From positions 1,845,092 through 1,909,091 of the forward strand of contig NW_020653397.1 in the NCBI RefSeq assembly GCF_003589595.1: a DNA stretch of 64,000 nt, read 5' to 3'. Positions 1-10,159 of the stretch are shown here, in pieces. The position numbers and the translations under genes are program-made. The notes under the pieces were generated by a model. The model was not told the DNA's origin, searched no databases, and saw only the letters and a list, made by a program, of their open reading frames with translations. Within the stretch, counting starts at the first letter, position 1. Each line of letters starts with the position of its first letter. The stretch comes from Hyposmocoma kahamanoa. Taxonomy: Eukaryota > Arthropoda > Insecta > Lepidoptera > Cosmopterigidae.

Positions 1-1087
1 CCACAAACGGGATAAGTGTGGTAAGTAAAATTTATTCTTAGGAAAGCCGACACACCCTTCGCAAGTTACACAATAACGCTTTTCTTACAATAGTATTTTA
101 AGACTTGTTAATATTTGAGTCACAGCACTGAAAATTACTCTCCCCCAAACTAACATAACTCAAATCGAAGCCAATAAAATATTAAATGCTAGAATTCCCG
201 CCATTTTTCACCAATCGACTTTCGCGTCACGTCCGCCACTTATACCCGGCTAAACGTAATCATAAAATTGTTGTTAATAATTCAGCAGAGTTAGAGATAG
301 GTTGATAACTTAGGGTGGATATCAGGGATGTTATAACCGAAACCGAATACGAATCGAAACAATCGGCTTTTTAAAAAAAAAGTCAGCGTGCCTACGCTCC
401 CGTAATAAGCGAAATTATCCCAAAAGGTCTGAAAAATATTTAAAGAAGGACTTTCCTATACATTTGGGTCGAAATGATAAACATTGACTATGGAAAGTAG
501 TTCTTTTTTCACCACGTGAGACAAACACTCTGCTGCATTTAATTGAATACCAGGTACTACTCAGTGATGAAGATATATGTATGAGTTAACTAATGCTACA
601 TTATAAGACATAGTAAGTTAAGAGTATTATTAGTTAGAGAGTAAATTTGTTTGGGAAACCAATGAGATACAATTATAGCCCGTCGACACTAGTGGCATTT
701 GAAACGAATAGCAATAAAACCGATTCGAATTCCGAATTCTCCCAACACTGACTACCCCAGTCGAAACATAGGTGTGGGAGTGAGATTATTAAATTTTCGG
801 AATGTTCACTTTGTATCTAATGTCGGAATGTGCTTAATATTGGATTAGCCAATGGGCGTGGCGCTGCGTGATGAATCCCCGTTTAGATTTTCCTCGAAGT
901 GTGATTGGTCGGATGCTCATTTCGAAATTGGAAAATGTGAGTTATTGCCTTATACCTGTTTGGGAAATTGACTGTTATATAGAAAATCGCTTTCTAAAGT
1001 CGCTCAAGTGAGTTTTATCTTTTTTTCAGATACTTTGAGCAACAACAGAAGACTTTTGTAAATGGTTTTGTTGGAAATGAAGCTAGT
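1..1087. other. non-coding stretch, nothing recognised
   Basis: AT-rich sequence with no long open frame, no tRNA-like boxes and no repeat that I could match elsewhere in the window. Absence of a match by eye does not exclude old repeats. Confidence 0.5.
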
Positions 1088-1335
1088 GTTAGCAATAAAG
1101 CTCCTTATGAAAGAGTCGGTCCTGGGAAATACTACCTTTCCTATTTCTGCCGCCAAGCAGCAATGCTCACATTATTGCATTCCGTTTTTGAAGGATAACG
1201 GTGCTAGTGAAATTGTCAACTTACGTCAGGGTGGCGCAGTGGCAGTGTCCCTCGAATCTTTTTATTTAATGCTTTGAGCGTGAAACTTACCATCAGGTGC
1301 ATGACATGTCCATACCGTCATCGTAAACAAAAAAA
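1088..1335 (+). repeat. dispersed repeat family R, degenerate copy
   Basis: A diverged copy of the roughly 285-bp family R found about 18 times in the window. Diagnostic pieces in order are a 'gctcctta-tgaaagag' start, 'tttctgccgccaagcag', 'gtgctagtgaaatt', 'cagtggcagtg' and a 'ttaccatcaggtgca' end. It sits head-to-tail with the next copy at 1,388, about 50 bp away. The start is uncertain by tens of bases. No coding function is seen. Confidence 0.75.
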
Positions 1336-1387
1336 ATTTCGGACCTAAATCTAAGATCTACGTTTTGGTCTCTTTGCAGTTAATCTT

Positions 1388-1656
1388 GTAGGAGCTGTGC
1401 TCGTTGTGAGAAAGTTAGTCCAGGGGAATACTGCTGCCTTTTCTATTTCTATCTGTAATGTCAGCATTACTGTGTTCCGGTTTCGAAGGGTGCTGGTGAA
1501 ATTACAGGCACATGAGACTTGTCAACATATGTCTCAGGGTGACGGGCGCAGCGGCAGTGCCCCTCAGATCTTTGCGATTTAAAGCTCTGAGTGGCACTGC
1601 AACTGTTATGAACAGGCGTGTAGTTCACCATACGTCACTAGATATTATAAAAAAAA
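1388..1656 (+). repeat. dispersed repeat family R, near full length
   Basis: Near-complete copy with all internal landmarks in order: 'ggtgctggtgaaattacagg', 'gtctcagggtgacgggcgca', 'gatctttgcgatttaaagct', 'ctgagtggcactgcaactgt', and the end 'gatattataaaaaaaa'. The A-rich 3' end fits a retroposed sequence copied through RNA. It is the second of two tandem copies. Confidence 0.88.
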
Positions 1657-2054
1657 TGGTTAGCAGTGACCATGGGATATTTGTAAAAACAAATATACAA
1701 TTTATATCCGAAAAAATAGTTTTATTTCGTAAAAAATAAAATTTTAACAAAATTTTAAATACTAACTAAGGGTTAATTTTCGGTGACGATCTAGCAAAAG
1801 TCTACCGTACAAAGCGTACAGCGGATGAAGTCCAGTAGAGAACCGGTCAGTAGTGGCTGAGAAGTACGCGAATTGGCATTTGTGACCACACTGCGGGTGT
1901 TTGAAGCGTGCGTTGAATATCTTAGCCATGAATAGAGCTTACTGGTTGCTACTGATTTTGTTATTATTTTGGTGGATTTGGTACATTTTCTAGTTCCCAG
2001 GCTTTCGCGGTTCATACACGCTGGAAATGAAACTCAGATGTCAGTCAGACGTGA

Positions 2055-2090
2055 GTATGGGACCTGTAAAAGGGCACGAAACACCTATGT
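2055..2090 (+). repeat. short match to Penelope-type terminal repeat core
   Basis: The string 'gggacctgtaaaagggcacg' followed by 'aaac' resembles the core 'acctgtaaagggcccgaaac' that is seen attached to Penelope-like 3' ends at 27.2 and 49.3 kb. Only this core is present, with two differences, so the assignment rests on about 25 bases. Confidence 0.45.
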
Positions 2091-2121
2091 TAAGAGTTTA
2101 ACCAAAAGTTTACAGATATAT

Positions 2122-2384
2122 AAAAAAACCGACTTCAAAAGTTGGTAGAATTACATCTATTTGCCAAGTTTTGTTGAAATTGAGTGAAACCAGATTCATC
2201 CCCTAGTTTACCACCCTTAGAGGTGGAATATTTTCTTCAAATTCATTTATTATGGGACTAATACTAAATATAACAAAAGGATGATCAAAATCGGGAAATC
2301 GGTCCAAACCTGTAATCGCGTAATACGCACAAAAAAAATACAGCCGAATTGCAAACCACCTCCGTTTCTTAAGCCGGTTAAAAA
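2122..2384. mobile_element. MITE, ACCGACTTC family
   Basis: Non-coding element bounded by an imperfect terminal inverted repeat: the left end reads 'aaaaaaaccgacttcaaaag' and the right end 'tttcttaagccggttaaaaa'. The interior includes 'cctagtttaccacccttaga', which recurs inverted at about 27,480-27,520. Relatives with the same type of ends lie at 15.1 and 25.8 kb. I could not fix a target-site duplication, so the superfamily is open. Confidence 0.6.
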
Positions 2385-2954
2385 CTGCTATATAAATAAA
2401 GTAATATAACTATCTTTTAATTGAATAAAAACAAAGAGATGTTTATTTTTAAGTACATAAGTACAAAATTTTATATTCAAAACAGTTGTTTGAAACTAAT
2501 GCCCGTCTACGAATGTCATATTATTATTTCACGCATATTATTATATAGATTACCTAATCGTTCTTTTTTATAACAATTTTTGTTTTTACTACAAAAAATT
2601 AAGTTGAGTCTGCACAAAGTCGAACGTGTATTGGCTGAATGACAATTTATTTTAGGCGCGTTCCGTTTTCGCTTAAAATCATCGTGTAATTATATATAAA
2701 AATTCCACTATTGACACCAGTTTCCCTTTTTTAAAACAAAATATTGGTAAAAATATTAAGTACTTTTACCACCAATATACGAGTATATCTACGGGTTTAT
2801 AAAAATACGCAGCGAACGAAGTAATTCTTGGCACCCAAGTAAATTGCATTATCTAAAAAACTTTCCTCAATCGGTATGCATAAAATTTGAAAGTGGAATA
2901 ATAGACATAAAACTATTTTCTTTAGATCTGAACTACGTGCACCTATTTGTTTTT

Positions 2955-2997
2955 GCTAATGAACCAACGTTTCGCGCCCTTTACAAGTCCTATGGTC
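2955..2997 (-). repeat. Penelope-type terminal repeat core, fragment
   Basis: On the minus strand this reads 'gaccataggacttgtaaagg' followed by 'gcgcgaaacgttggttc', a close relative of the terminal repeat core found at 5.1, 10.2, 27.2, 49.3 and 55.4 kb. Flanks do not match the longer copies. Confidence 0.55.
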
Positions 2998-3896
2998 ACA
3001 GACATGTTGAAACTTTTTTTATCTAAATCTAATGTGTAACAGACAGACTACAGATCGTGACGGAGACCCAAACATTCAATTGAAAATGTCTTTTTTTTCT
3101 GAAAAATCATGTACTAATTTCAGAGATGCGAATGTCACTTGGCAGGAGTACAGTAATAACATATATATTATTTTGTTGTTATTTGTTTCACTGATTTTTA
3201 TTTTAAAATAAGTTTGAAAGCGATTGCTATGGCGAGACCACGTCTCGTTAATCGCGGATACCGCATCAGTATACTTCCGACATTGCGTCCTTGTCATTAA
3301 ACTTGATACTGGAAAAATAGCTCCCCAATCTGGGGTGAATAAAGTTGCCATGAGAAAAAATAAATCTAATTTCAAATTCGACTTTTAACGGTTAACGGTA
3401 TGCCTTTTTAATATGCCACAAAAATAAAACCTACACGTATCTGCAAAACAATTTAATGACATGTGTGAAGTTTCGTATCCGCAGTGGGCTCACAAGGTAG
3501 CCCAAACTGAATAAGAAGAAGAAGCCTGCGTTCAGCAGTGGGGCTAAATAGGGTAACTAATATTAAAGTAAGATTGTTTACATACAGAAGTTACATAGTA
3601 TGATACTAGTTACAAATCCATTGTACCATCTCTATGTCCAAGTTTGACGAGGCAACTCGAGGGCAATTATGACGAAAGTGGAACCACCGGCAACGCGATA
3701 ATTTTATTTCGTATTGGAGCCCCCCTCCGCGAGGGCGGGTAAGGGAGTTCATAATGCAATAATCGTCATAATATTATTTCGGAGTTACAGCACTTTGCGT
3801 TTTCGGTTACAGAATTAGTTTGTGGACAACAGCTTATTGAGTATTATTTTAAAAATATTAAGCCAAAAAGTTAAGTTAATTATTATTAAAAATAAT
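2998..3896. other. non-coding stretch with a possible LINE tail
   Basis: No gene recognised. At about 3,478-3,550 the plus strand has 'ataagaagaagaagcctgcg' followed by 'ttcagcagtgggg', a wording typical of the 3' end of some insect LINE open frames, but it is too short to classify. A GC-rich patch lies at 3,640-3,760. Confidence 0.35.
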
Positions 3897-4010
3897 GTAG
3901 TCAGTAGAGCTCCTTGTGAAAGATTTCGTCCAGTGACGCACTGTAACCTTACCTATTTCTGCCGCCAAGCTGTAATGTGTGCACTACTGATTTCCGGTTT
4001 GGAAGGGTAT
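3897..4010 (+). repeat. family R, 5' part only
   Basis: Contains the family R 5' region ('cagtagagctccttgtgaaa', 'tttctgccgccaag', 'ttccggtttggaaggg') and stops abruptly where a run of ATT begins. That run is the 3' tail of the minus-strand LINE that follows, which therefore probably inserted into this copy. Confidence 0.8.
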
Positions 4011-4312
4011 TATTATTATTATTAGGGTGGTTTCATTCATGCAGACCTTCATCACTGTGACCATCAACTGCTCTATTGAGAGCCAAGGCTGACAGTATTG
4101 AAGAACTGAAGGACTTTCCTGGTTCCGACAGATTTTATGTCCTCTGGCTGTGGCAAGTGCCTCCTAGTATGGAGCTTCGTACGCCCATCAGGGGGCAGCA
4201 TTGTGTGAGAAGATACACAGGAGTTTCATCCGCCTCGTGGCAGAATCTACACAGTCTATTCTCTCTGTACCCAATATTTGACATGTGCTTATTCAAGCCA
4301 CAGTACCTTGTC
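4011..4312 (-). mobile_element. I-group LINE 3' end (C-terminal cysteine motif)
   Basis: The minus strand encodes the end of a non-LTR retrotransposon ORF2. Visible is a cysteine motif (CRFCHEADETP, then LLTQC, then PLMGVRSSILG). A closely related, longer copy at 12.1-12.9 kb also has an RNase H domain. The element ends in a (TAA)n tail on the minus strand, seen as the ATT run at 4,011-4,024. It is 5'-truncated and broken. The I/LOA/R1 grouping is inferred from the RNase H partner copy and the TAA tail. Confidence 0.75.
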
Positions 4313-4655
4313 GCCTTTGTAATAAGATTCCGATTGATATTCAAAATTTGCCACTAACGAGGTTTAAAACTATTGTGAAACAAAAACTTTATACTAAAGG
4401 TTATAAATACAATTTTATGATAAAAATCCTTGGTAGCAACTCGTTTACCTCTTTCAGGTATTGTCGATGTCTAAGATGTTTAAATTAAACATTGTAATGA
4501 TAAATGTATTCAAATGTATATTTCTAAAGAGCAACCCCTAGAGTTTCTTGCTCATTCTCCTCAGGAGAATCTGCATTACGAATGAGCAGAAGAGTTTAAT
4601 CAGTATGATGTAATGTAATTTGCTTACCTATGAAATAAAGATTATTTGACTTTGT
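4313..4655 (+). mobile_element. jockey-like LINE 3' end
   Basis: The plus strand encodes a short C-terminal relic, IPIDIQNLPLTRFKTIVKQK then LYTKGY, typical of the tail of jockey-type reverse transcriptases. It is followed by a 3' UTR ending near 'aataaagattatttgacttt'. A second relic of the same family is at 36.4 kb, sharing 'ttgatattcaa' and 'acaaaaactttata' in the same order. Only the final 30 or so codons survive. It abuts the minus-strand LINE on its left. Confidence 0.7.
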
Positions 4656-4737
4656 TAAGGCTTTACTGACCATTCTGATGCTATTCCTGTCCAGTGATAA
4701 AGCTTCTCTACAGTGTTTGACACTTTAGATAAACTCT

Positions 4738-4800
4738 ATTGGAAGGCTAAGAGTGCTGGTGAAATTATAGGCTTTTGGGACTTGTCAACTTATGACTTGT
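4738..4800 (+). repeat. family R, internal fragment
   Basis: Matches the middle of family R: 'gtgctggtgaaattataggc' then 'gggacttgtcaacttatg'. Both ends of the family are missing. Confidence 0.6.
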
Positions 4801-5008
4801 CAGCTTAAAACATGGTGTGAAAGGTGGAACAACTATTACAGAACACATGTTTTACCTGACTAAGCATGCATTACATTAATTTAATTATAGCACTGTCATC
4901 GGACGTGTATAAGGAATAATCAATCAATTAATTAATAACAAGAAAATAATAACTATCAATGTCAACCTATTAAATATCATAATCATTATTTCATTAAACA
5001 TGCATACA

Positions 5009-5131
5009 CCTAGGAAGTGAAACTATTTTTCCGGATTTAAGTCGCGTATATTTGTTTTTTCATGGTCCTTACAGGTCCCATGGTCAACCGTGACCGTGGG
5101 ACCTGTAAAGGGCCCGAAACGTCGGTTTGTT
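5009..5131. repeat. Penelope-type terminal repeats, head-to-head inverted pair
   Basis: Left half (about 5,009-5,088) reads the terminal repeat on the minus strand ('gaaactatttttccggattt' through 'ccttacaggtcccatggtca'). The right half (about 5,089-5,131) reads it on the plus strand ('tgaccgtgggacctgtaaag', 'ggcccgaaacgtcggtttgt'). Around the junction an 18-base arm pairs with its partner with one mismatch, making a hairpin at about 5,073-5,111. The left half has lost the segment between the A/T run and the core. Inverted terminal repeats of this sort are known from Penelope-like elements. Confidence 0.7.
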
Positions 5132-5219
5132 TGTTGATGTTTTCAAACCCTCGGTTTCGTCTTCCGAAACTGTAGGGCCATTAAGTCGCCTAGCATTAAA
5201 ATTATGCTGTACAATTTTT

Positions 5220-5983
5220 TGGTGCGAAGCGGGTTGGAGCACTATAGTGTTGTATGGAACCCTTTCTATGACGTATACAAAAAGAAACTCGAAAGGGTGC
5301 AGAAAAGATTCATGTGGCACTTGACCTATTCCTGTTTTCTTGCTAAGTCTTAAAAGAACTATGACGTCAGACTTAAGCACTTCAAGTTGGAATCATTATC
5401 GCATCGCAGGCACACTCTCGACAATCTGTTCTTCTTTAAGCTTGCTAATGGAATCCTGGATACGTCTGAATTACTGAACGAACTAGACTTTAACATACCG
5501 CGTAGGTTGCCAAGGTCCTCGCAATGTTTTAATCTATTCTGTACCCCAAGCTCCCACTCCAATTTGGGCTACTTTGCACCTCTGGTTAGACTGGCATGTC
5601 TGCATAACAGTAAGTGTATGAACACTGTTGACATCTTTGCCGACAGTTTGCCCAAATTTAGACATTCTATCAAGTCCCTGACATCGTAAAACATCTTAAA
5701 TATATATAGGTAGGTATATTGTTTTGTGTGTCTTGTGCCTTAATTACTTTATTTTGGATTTACTTTTTTATTTTTTGCTTTATTAATGTTATTGACATTC
5801 TTATAAATTTAATATAATTGATCGATTCAAATTGTAATAGTAAATGTTAACATTCTTATTCTACATTGCATGTTGTCTTCACCTATAACTGCTATATGAT
5901 TAAGTTCTTTGTTTTGTAATGTTAAATACCTAATTGAATGATATAATGTGTATAGCGTTGTAGAACTGAATAAATAAATAAAT
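5220..5983 (+). mobile_element. CR1/jockey-group LINE 3' end with UTR
   Basis: A 5'-truncated non-LTR retrotransposon. The first frame, ending at a stop near 5,350, gives LEHYSVVWNPFYDVYKKKLE then RVQKRF, the post-catalytic thumb region of a CR1/jockey-type reverse transcriptase. A second frame from about 5,387 to 5,689 continues the C-terminus (HRRHTLDNLFFFKLANG, LDFNIPRRLPR, YFAPLVRLACLHN) and ends at a stop. About 290 bp of AT-rich 3' UTR follow, ending in 'gaataaataaataaat', the short tandem tail expected for this group. A stop and frameshift separate the two parts, so it is dead. Confidence 0.85.
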
Positions 5984-6208
5984 TATAAATTCGGACACAT
6001 TGATTTTTGTAATAACACAATCTAGGTTTATTATTGTAGGTACACCAGTCTATTTGGGTCACTTACACCTCTAGTATGTACATCTGTATTTTTTTTTAAA
6101 GATTTATAGGTTTTGCTTAACAAACCATACCACTTCGAAAATGTACGTACACGGTAACGGCAAAATTCCCAATTCTTTAAACAAAGGTGCACAAGATTCC
6201 CGTGGGGA

Positions 6209-6347
6209 AACACCTATGTCTCAAGATGATGGGCGCAGTGGCAGTGCCTCTAAGATCTTTGCGATTTAAAACTGTTATGGATAAACGTGTCGCTTACCAC
6301 CAGGCGAACGACTTGTCCGTCCCATCAATTAGTGTTATAAAAAAATA
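6209..6347 (+). repeat. family R, 3' part
   Basis: 3' half of family R ('acctatgtctcaagatgatg', 'cagtggcagtgcctctaaga', 'cgtgtcgcttaccaccaggc', 'gtgttataaaaaa'). About 25 bases present in other copies are missing between the 'gcgatttaaa' and 'ctgttatgga' landmarks. Confidence 0.85.
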
Positions 6348-6639
6348 GTCAAAACCCACGAAAAGAAAAAAAACAAAATATTTACAATCAGTTGACAAAG
6401 TAGGTACCTATTTTTGAGAATTAACAAAATTTTGTATGACTACAGTGTCTGATGAAATGGCCCTGACCCCGCATAAATACTGTAAACCGTGAGAAGTCAA
6501 ACAGTCCTGGTTTTCTGCCAGTACCATATGGTGAGAGATTGCAGCACAGAAAGCATGCCACCAAAGTGCATTACAGGCAAATACATTATGAGTACCTAAC
6601 TCTAAAACTAATAATAAGTCACTATCGCAGATAGAACTA

Positions 6640-6912
6640 TTCTTGCAAAGAAGCCTGATATTGTGATACTGGATCGATCGTAGTTACCATCCCACATGAC
6701 GAGGATCTCGTGAAAGCCGAAACCGAGAAACGCCGAAAGTATCTCGACCTGGCGCACGAGATCACCGACATGTGGTATGTGGCCTCCACTGAACTAATTC
6801 CAAATGTTTTGTCCGCAGCTTGAGGCGGTTGTATTTCTGTGGCGTGTCTCTTCCAGCACAAATGCAGAAAGTCGTCCTGCTCGATACGGAACGTAGTGTT
6901 ACGTATGAACGT
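6640..6912 (+). mobile_element. LINE ORF2 C-terminal relic
   Basis: A shifted plus-strand frame encodes IVVTIPHDEDLVKAETEKRR then KYLDLAHEITDMW, a well known C-terminal signature of a non-LTR retrotransposon ORF2 that is abundant in insects. After a stop near 6,823 a further piece, LPAQMQKVVLLDTERSVTYE, continues the same region with a gap. It is interrupted on the right by the SINE at 6,908. Fragment only, with at least one frameshift. The clade is not determined. Confidence 0.75.
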
Positions 6913-6992
6913 GTTTCTCCCGGCCCGGGAATCGAACCCGGGACCTCTGCGTGGCAGTCCAGCATGGTAACCGTTTGGCCACGGAGGCAGTA
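6908..6992 (-). mobile_element. SINE family 1, tRNA-like head only
   Basis: On the minus strand this reads 'tgcctccgtggccaaacggt' and later 'ggtcccgggttcgattcccg', that is, a tRNA-like A box and a B box (GGTTCGATTCC) for RNA polymerase III. The body and tail seen at 14.2 and 57.0 kb are missing. Ends cannot form a normal tRNA acceptor stem, so it is not a tRNA gene. Confidence 0.85.
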
Positions 6993-7011
6993 AAATAATA
7001 ATAATAAAAAA

Positions 7012-7175
7012 CCACACCAATCAGTCTCGATCTAGGGAATTTCCTTATACCAGAGAACACCCAGGCGATGGTTATAGTTTTTTTAGAAAAGTTAATTCCC
7101 CAGATCTGTTCTACCGGGAATCCAACCTCCTCATACAGTGCCAACAGTGCAAACATCGTCAAAAAAGTCGTCAAG
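7012..7175 (-). mobile_element. SINE family 4, diverged copy
   Basis: Minus-strand tRNA-related element. A B-box-like 'ggttggattcccggtaga' lies at about 7,113-7,132. Its far end ('accacaccaat', 'ctagggaatttcc') resembles the body at 57,466 and 41,742 ('ccacaccaattgcctgg', 'aaactagggaatccc'). Diverged, so boundaries are approximate. Confidence 0.5.
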
Positions 7176-7493
7176 TAATAATAATAACATTAAAAATTAC
7201 AAGAAATATATATATACTAAAAGAACCATAGTTACAAACAATAAATGTAGCATCATTATCAATTAGAAACCATTCAGCAGATTATGCACAGAAGTATGCA
7301 CAGCACTTGCACAAACAAACTACACTCACAGACACAATCAGCAAGCGTCATTCACAAAACCTGGCACTCAATTAAGTAACCACATCAAGTACTTAGTCTT
7401 AAACTAAGAAATTCCCTTAAGTACAAGCACCATAATAATGAAGTTAACTCCGAGAGCACAATTTAGAACACCCAGACAGGAAACAATTCAGAT

Positions 7494-7640
7494 TTTTTCA
7501 TAGTATCAAGTGACGGGACGAACAAGTCGTGCGCGTGATACACTAAGTTATATATATAATAATAATATAATATATAGATATATAGATAAGTTCACAAGCC
7601 TCATGTGCCTATAATTTCAACCCTTACCCGTCAAAATCTG
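7494..7640 (-). repeat. family R copy split by AT-rich simple repeat
   Basis: The minus strand carries the family R 3' end ('gtgcgcgacttgttcgtcccg' region at 7,510-7,532 and an internal part 'gggtaagggttgaaatta' at 7,612-7,632). The middle is replaced by about 45 bp of (TA)n/(TAA)n sequence at 7,546-7,590. Confidence 0.7.
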
Positions 7641-7785
7641 AACAGAGATTTTGAGCGCAAAAGTGGTATGGATCGCATTTCGTTTTTTTCTACAGTGTAA
7701 CTTTAAATAAAACTTAAGTTCATAATTATTTTATATTAGGATGCTATTTTCTTATCGAAAAAATATGTTATTTTTTTTAAAGATT

Positions 7786-8074
7786 CATTGACTTACAATT
7801 ATATGGACGTCGGGTCCGCGATAAAAAGTGTCCGAACTTATAGGGCGTTAAAATCGTATACTGAGCGCCATTCACGCTTTAGTCTTCGCTTGTTCGACTG
7901 ACAGCGAAGCAAGCAAAATTAGACAGTACTGCGATGACATTACAATTTGAATTCAACGTTTTAGCTTTCTCATATTCCTTTACATGTCACTACGTTTAAA
8001 TAGGTTGACTTGGGACATTTTTTTCGTGGTTTTTGTATTAGACCCGTCGTCGTCCATTTATTTGTAAGTCAATG
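7786..8074. mobile_element. MITE with 8-bp target duplication, copy 1
   Basis: 289-bp non-coding element with terminal inverted repeats of about 24 bp: the left end starts 'cattgacttacaattatatg' and the right end closes 'tccatttatttgtaagtcaa' plus tg, with two mismatches. Flanking octamers are 'taaagatt' on the left and 'tatagatt' on the right (7 of 8 identical). A second copy with a perfect 8-bp duplication is at 47,004-47,231. An 8-bp duplication fits the hAT or P superfamilies. No transposase is present, so it would have been moved in trans. Confidence 0.9.
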
Positions 8075-8154
8075 TATAGATTTTAGAAATTATTATCTAT
8101 ATTATTAAGATTACATATTGTTAAAAAAAAACTTAGTCGGAAAACAGAGTAACA

Positions 8155-8430
8155 AATTAGTAGGAGTAAAGCTTCTTGTGAAAGAGCTCGTCCAGGGATG
8201 TACCGCCACCATATCTATTTCTTCTGTCAAGCAGTAGTGTAAGTATTACTGCGTTCCAGTTTTGAAGGGTAAGGGTGCTGGTGAAATTATAAGCACATTG
8301 GACTTGTGTACTTCATATCTTATGGTCTCCTCACAGATCTCTGCAATTTAAAGCTTTGAGTGACATTTCAACTGTTATGGACAGGTGTGTCGCTAACCAC
8401 CAGGCGCACTGCTTGTTGGTATCATAAATA
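8155..8430 (+). repeat. family R, near full length
   Basis: Full set of landmarks from 'agtaggagtaaagcttcttg' through 'ggtgctggtgaaattataag' to 'ccaccaggcgcactgcttgt' and 'ggtatcataaataaaaa'. The 3' end has a short A-rich tail. Confidence 0.85.
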
Positions 8431-9290
8431 AAAATATGTTGCTGTACCTCTGTTTACATTTTTATTCAATTATTCAATTTGAAAAACGAATAACTTCAAC
8501 TGTTTTTTTATTTCGTTTTAACGGTCCGGTATACGTGGCCAGTATTTCATATGAAAGTTGTTACCATAATTCAAACTTTTTAGCGTTGTACATGTCCCAG
8601 TACTGAGCACAGATCTCTACTAAAGAGAGGGTTTATGGTTCCCACCATTACAAATTAAAACCCCATGTACAAGCCGCCATAGAGGTTCAAACCGTTAATA
8701 ACTTAGTCAAAGAACAACCATTCTCCTGCTGGCCGAGCACCGCAATTTCTATTTATTGACAAAAATAATCGAATTTAACATACATATAACGAGATTTGGC
8801 ACTCGCCAATAAATCATAAAGCAATACAAACACATACGACAAATTAGTCGCAATCTCGTCACCCGGATTCCGTCAGTCTGATGTAATTGAAAAATGCAAT
8901 TACGACGAGAGCGTTAATTAATATTAAATTCGCAAATAATCGTGACTCCCCCCATTCAGCCCCCCTTTCAGCCCCCTAGGGATGTTCCCAGGGGAGGAGG
9001 TAACGTGGCTTGATTGAATTATAGCGGAATTTTGAATTTTGAATAATTTACCGTTAGCCCTTTGCAGAGTTAGGGTTGTGCGCTTTTGGTTTAAAAGTGT
9101 GGGGATAATTTGGCAATTATTGTTTTGTAATATAAGCGTTACAAAAATAAAATATACATAGGGCACACTATAACTTTCCGGAACTGGCCACTTACATAAA
9201 CAATATTTAAAAAGTAATTACTACATTTGAAAATGGAACTCTTTGGCTGTAGAATACAGTTTGTTTCATCTGACTGTCACTTGTTTTTAC
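8431..9290. other. non-coding stretch, nothing recognised
   Basis: No gene seen. Contains a C-rich tract near 8,945-9,000. A minus-strand open frame of 80 codons at 8,924-9,166 has no recognisable motif and is treated as chance. Confidence 0.5.
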
Positions 9291-9313
9291 ATTGTGGCTT
9301 ACCATTTTAGAAA

Positions 9314-10030
9314 TTGGTTGTGTACGTGACCGTGGATTTAACTCGTGAAAATTGTCGTAGTTTGATTTTCTACGACTTTACGTGTAATTTAACAGCTCAG
9401 CGGAGCTTTTGTGCTTTTGGCGATGAAGCACCATGCAAGACAACTATTTATAGCTGGTTTGCAGAATTCAAACGCGACCGTATGAATCTCAGTGACGAAT
9501 TTCGTAATGGGCGGGTGAGTTCACTGCTGTGAACAACAAAAACATCGATGCTGTGCGCCGTATGATCAAAACAGACAGGCATGTGACATACCATGAGATT
9601 CGGGTATCATTAGGCATAGGCATGAGTCAAATACAATCAATACTACACAAACGTTTGGGTGTGAAAAAGCTGTGCTCTCGGTGGATCCCACACAATTTAA
9701 CTAAGGCTCATAAAACGGATCGCGTCTCTTGGTGCATTGCCATGCTTACCAGTAGTGTGGGTGTAACAGTGTAACATATTAACAGGTGACGAAACATGGA
9801 TTTATAGTTACGATCTCAAAACAAAGCAGCAATCAAGCGTATAGGTCTTTCGAAATGAGCCGAAACCAACCGAAGTGGCGTGCGTGCAAAGTGCCTCTAA
9901 GCGGATGATTGTTTATTTTTTTAATAAAACTGGACACCTGGCTGTTGCTTTGGAGAATCGTTGTACCGTGAATAGTGATTGGTACACGATTATTTGTTTG
10001 CCGGAAGTTACTGACAAACTTACTGAAAGT
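9314..10030 (+). pseudogene. truncated mariner transposase
   Basis: Reading frames in series give the N-terminal two thirds of a mariner-family transposase. First comes the helix-turn-helix region (ENCRSLIFYDF, then YSWFAEFKRDRMNLSDEFRNGR). After a frameshift near 9,520 comes NNKNIDAVRRMIKTDRHVTY and SRWIPHNLTKAH, the WVPHEL-type motif. A further frame holds GDETWIYSYDLKTKQQS with the first catalytic aspartate, near 9,790, then ASKRMIVYFFNKTGH. Similarity ends near LPEVTDKL at about 10,026. The second and third catalytic aspartates and the 3' inverted repeat are gone. It is a different subfamily from the 34.9-kb mariner. Stops and frameshifts make it inactive. Confidence 0.9.
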
Positions 10031-10159
10031 TGCACTCTGCAAATCTCGACTATTTCCTACATCCCAACTGTACCTGGAAGCGAATGTGCTATCAGTACGC
10101 CAGCTTTATCTGCTCTCAATTTTAATTCGTCAACACGCAATCACTCCCCCTTCCAGAGC

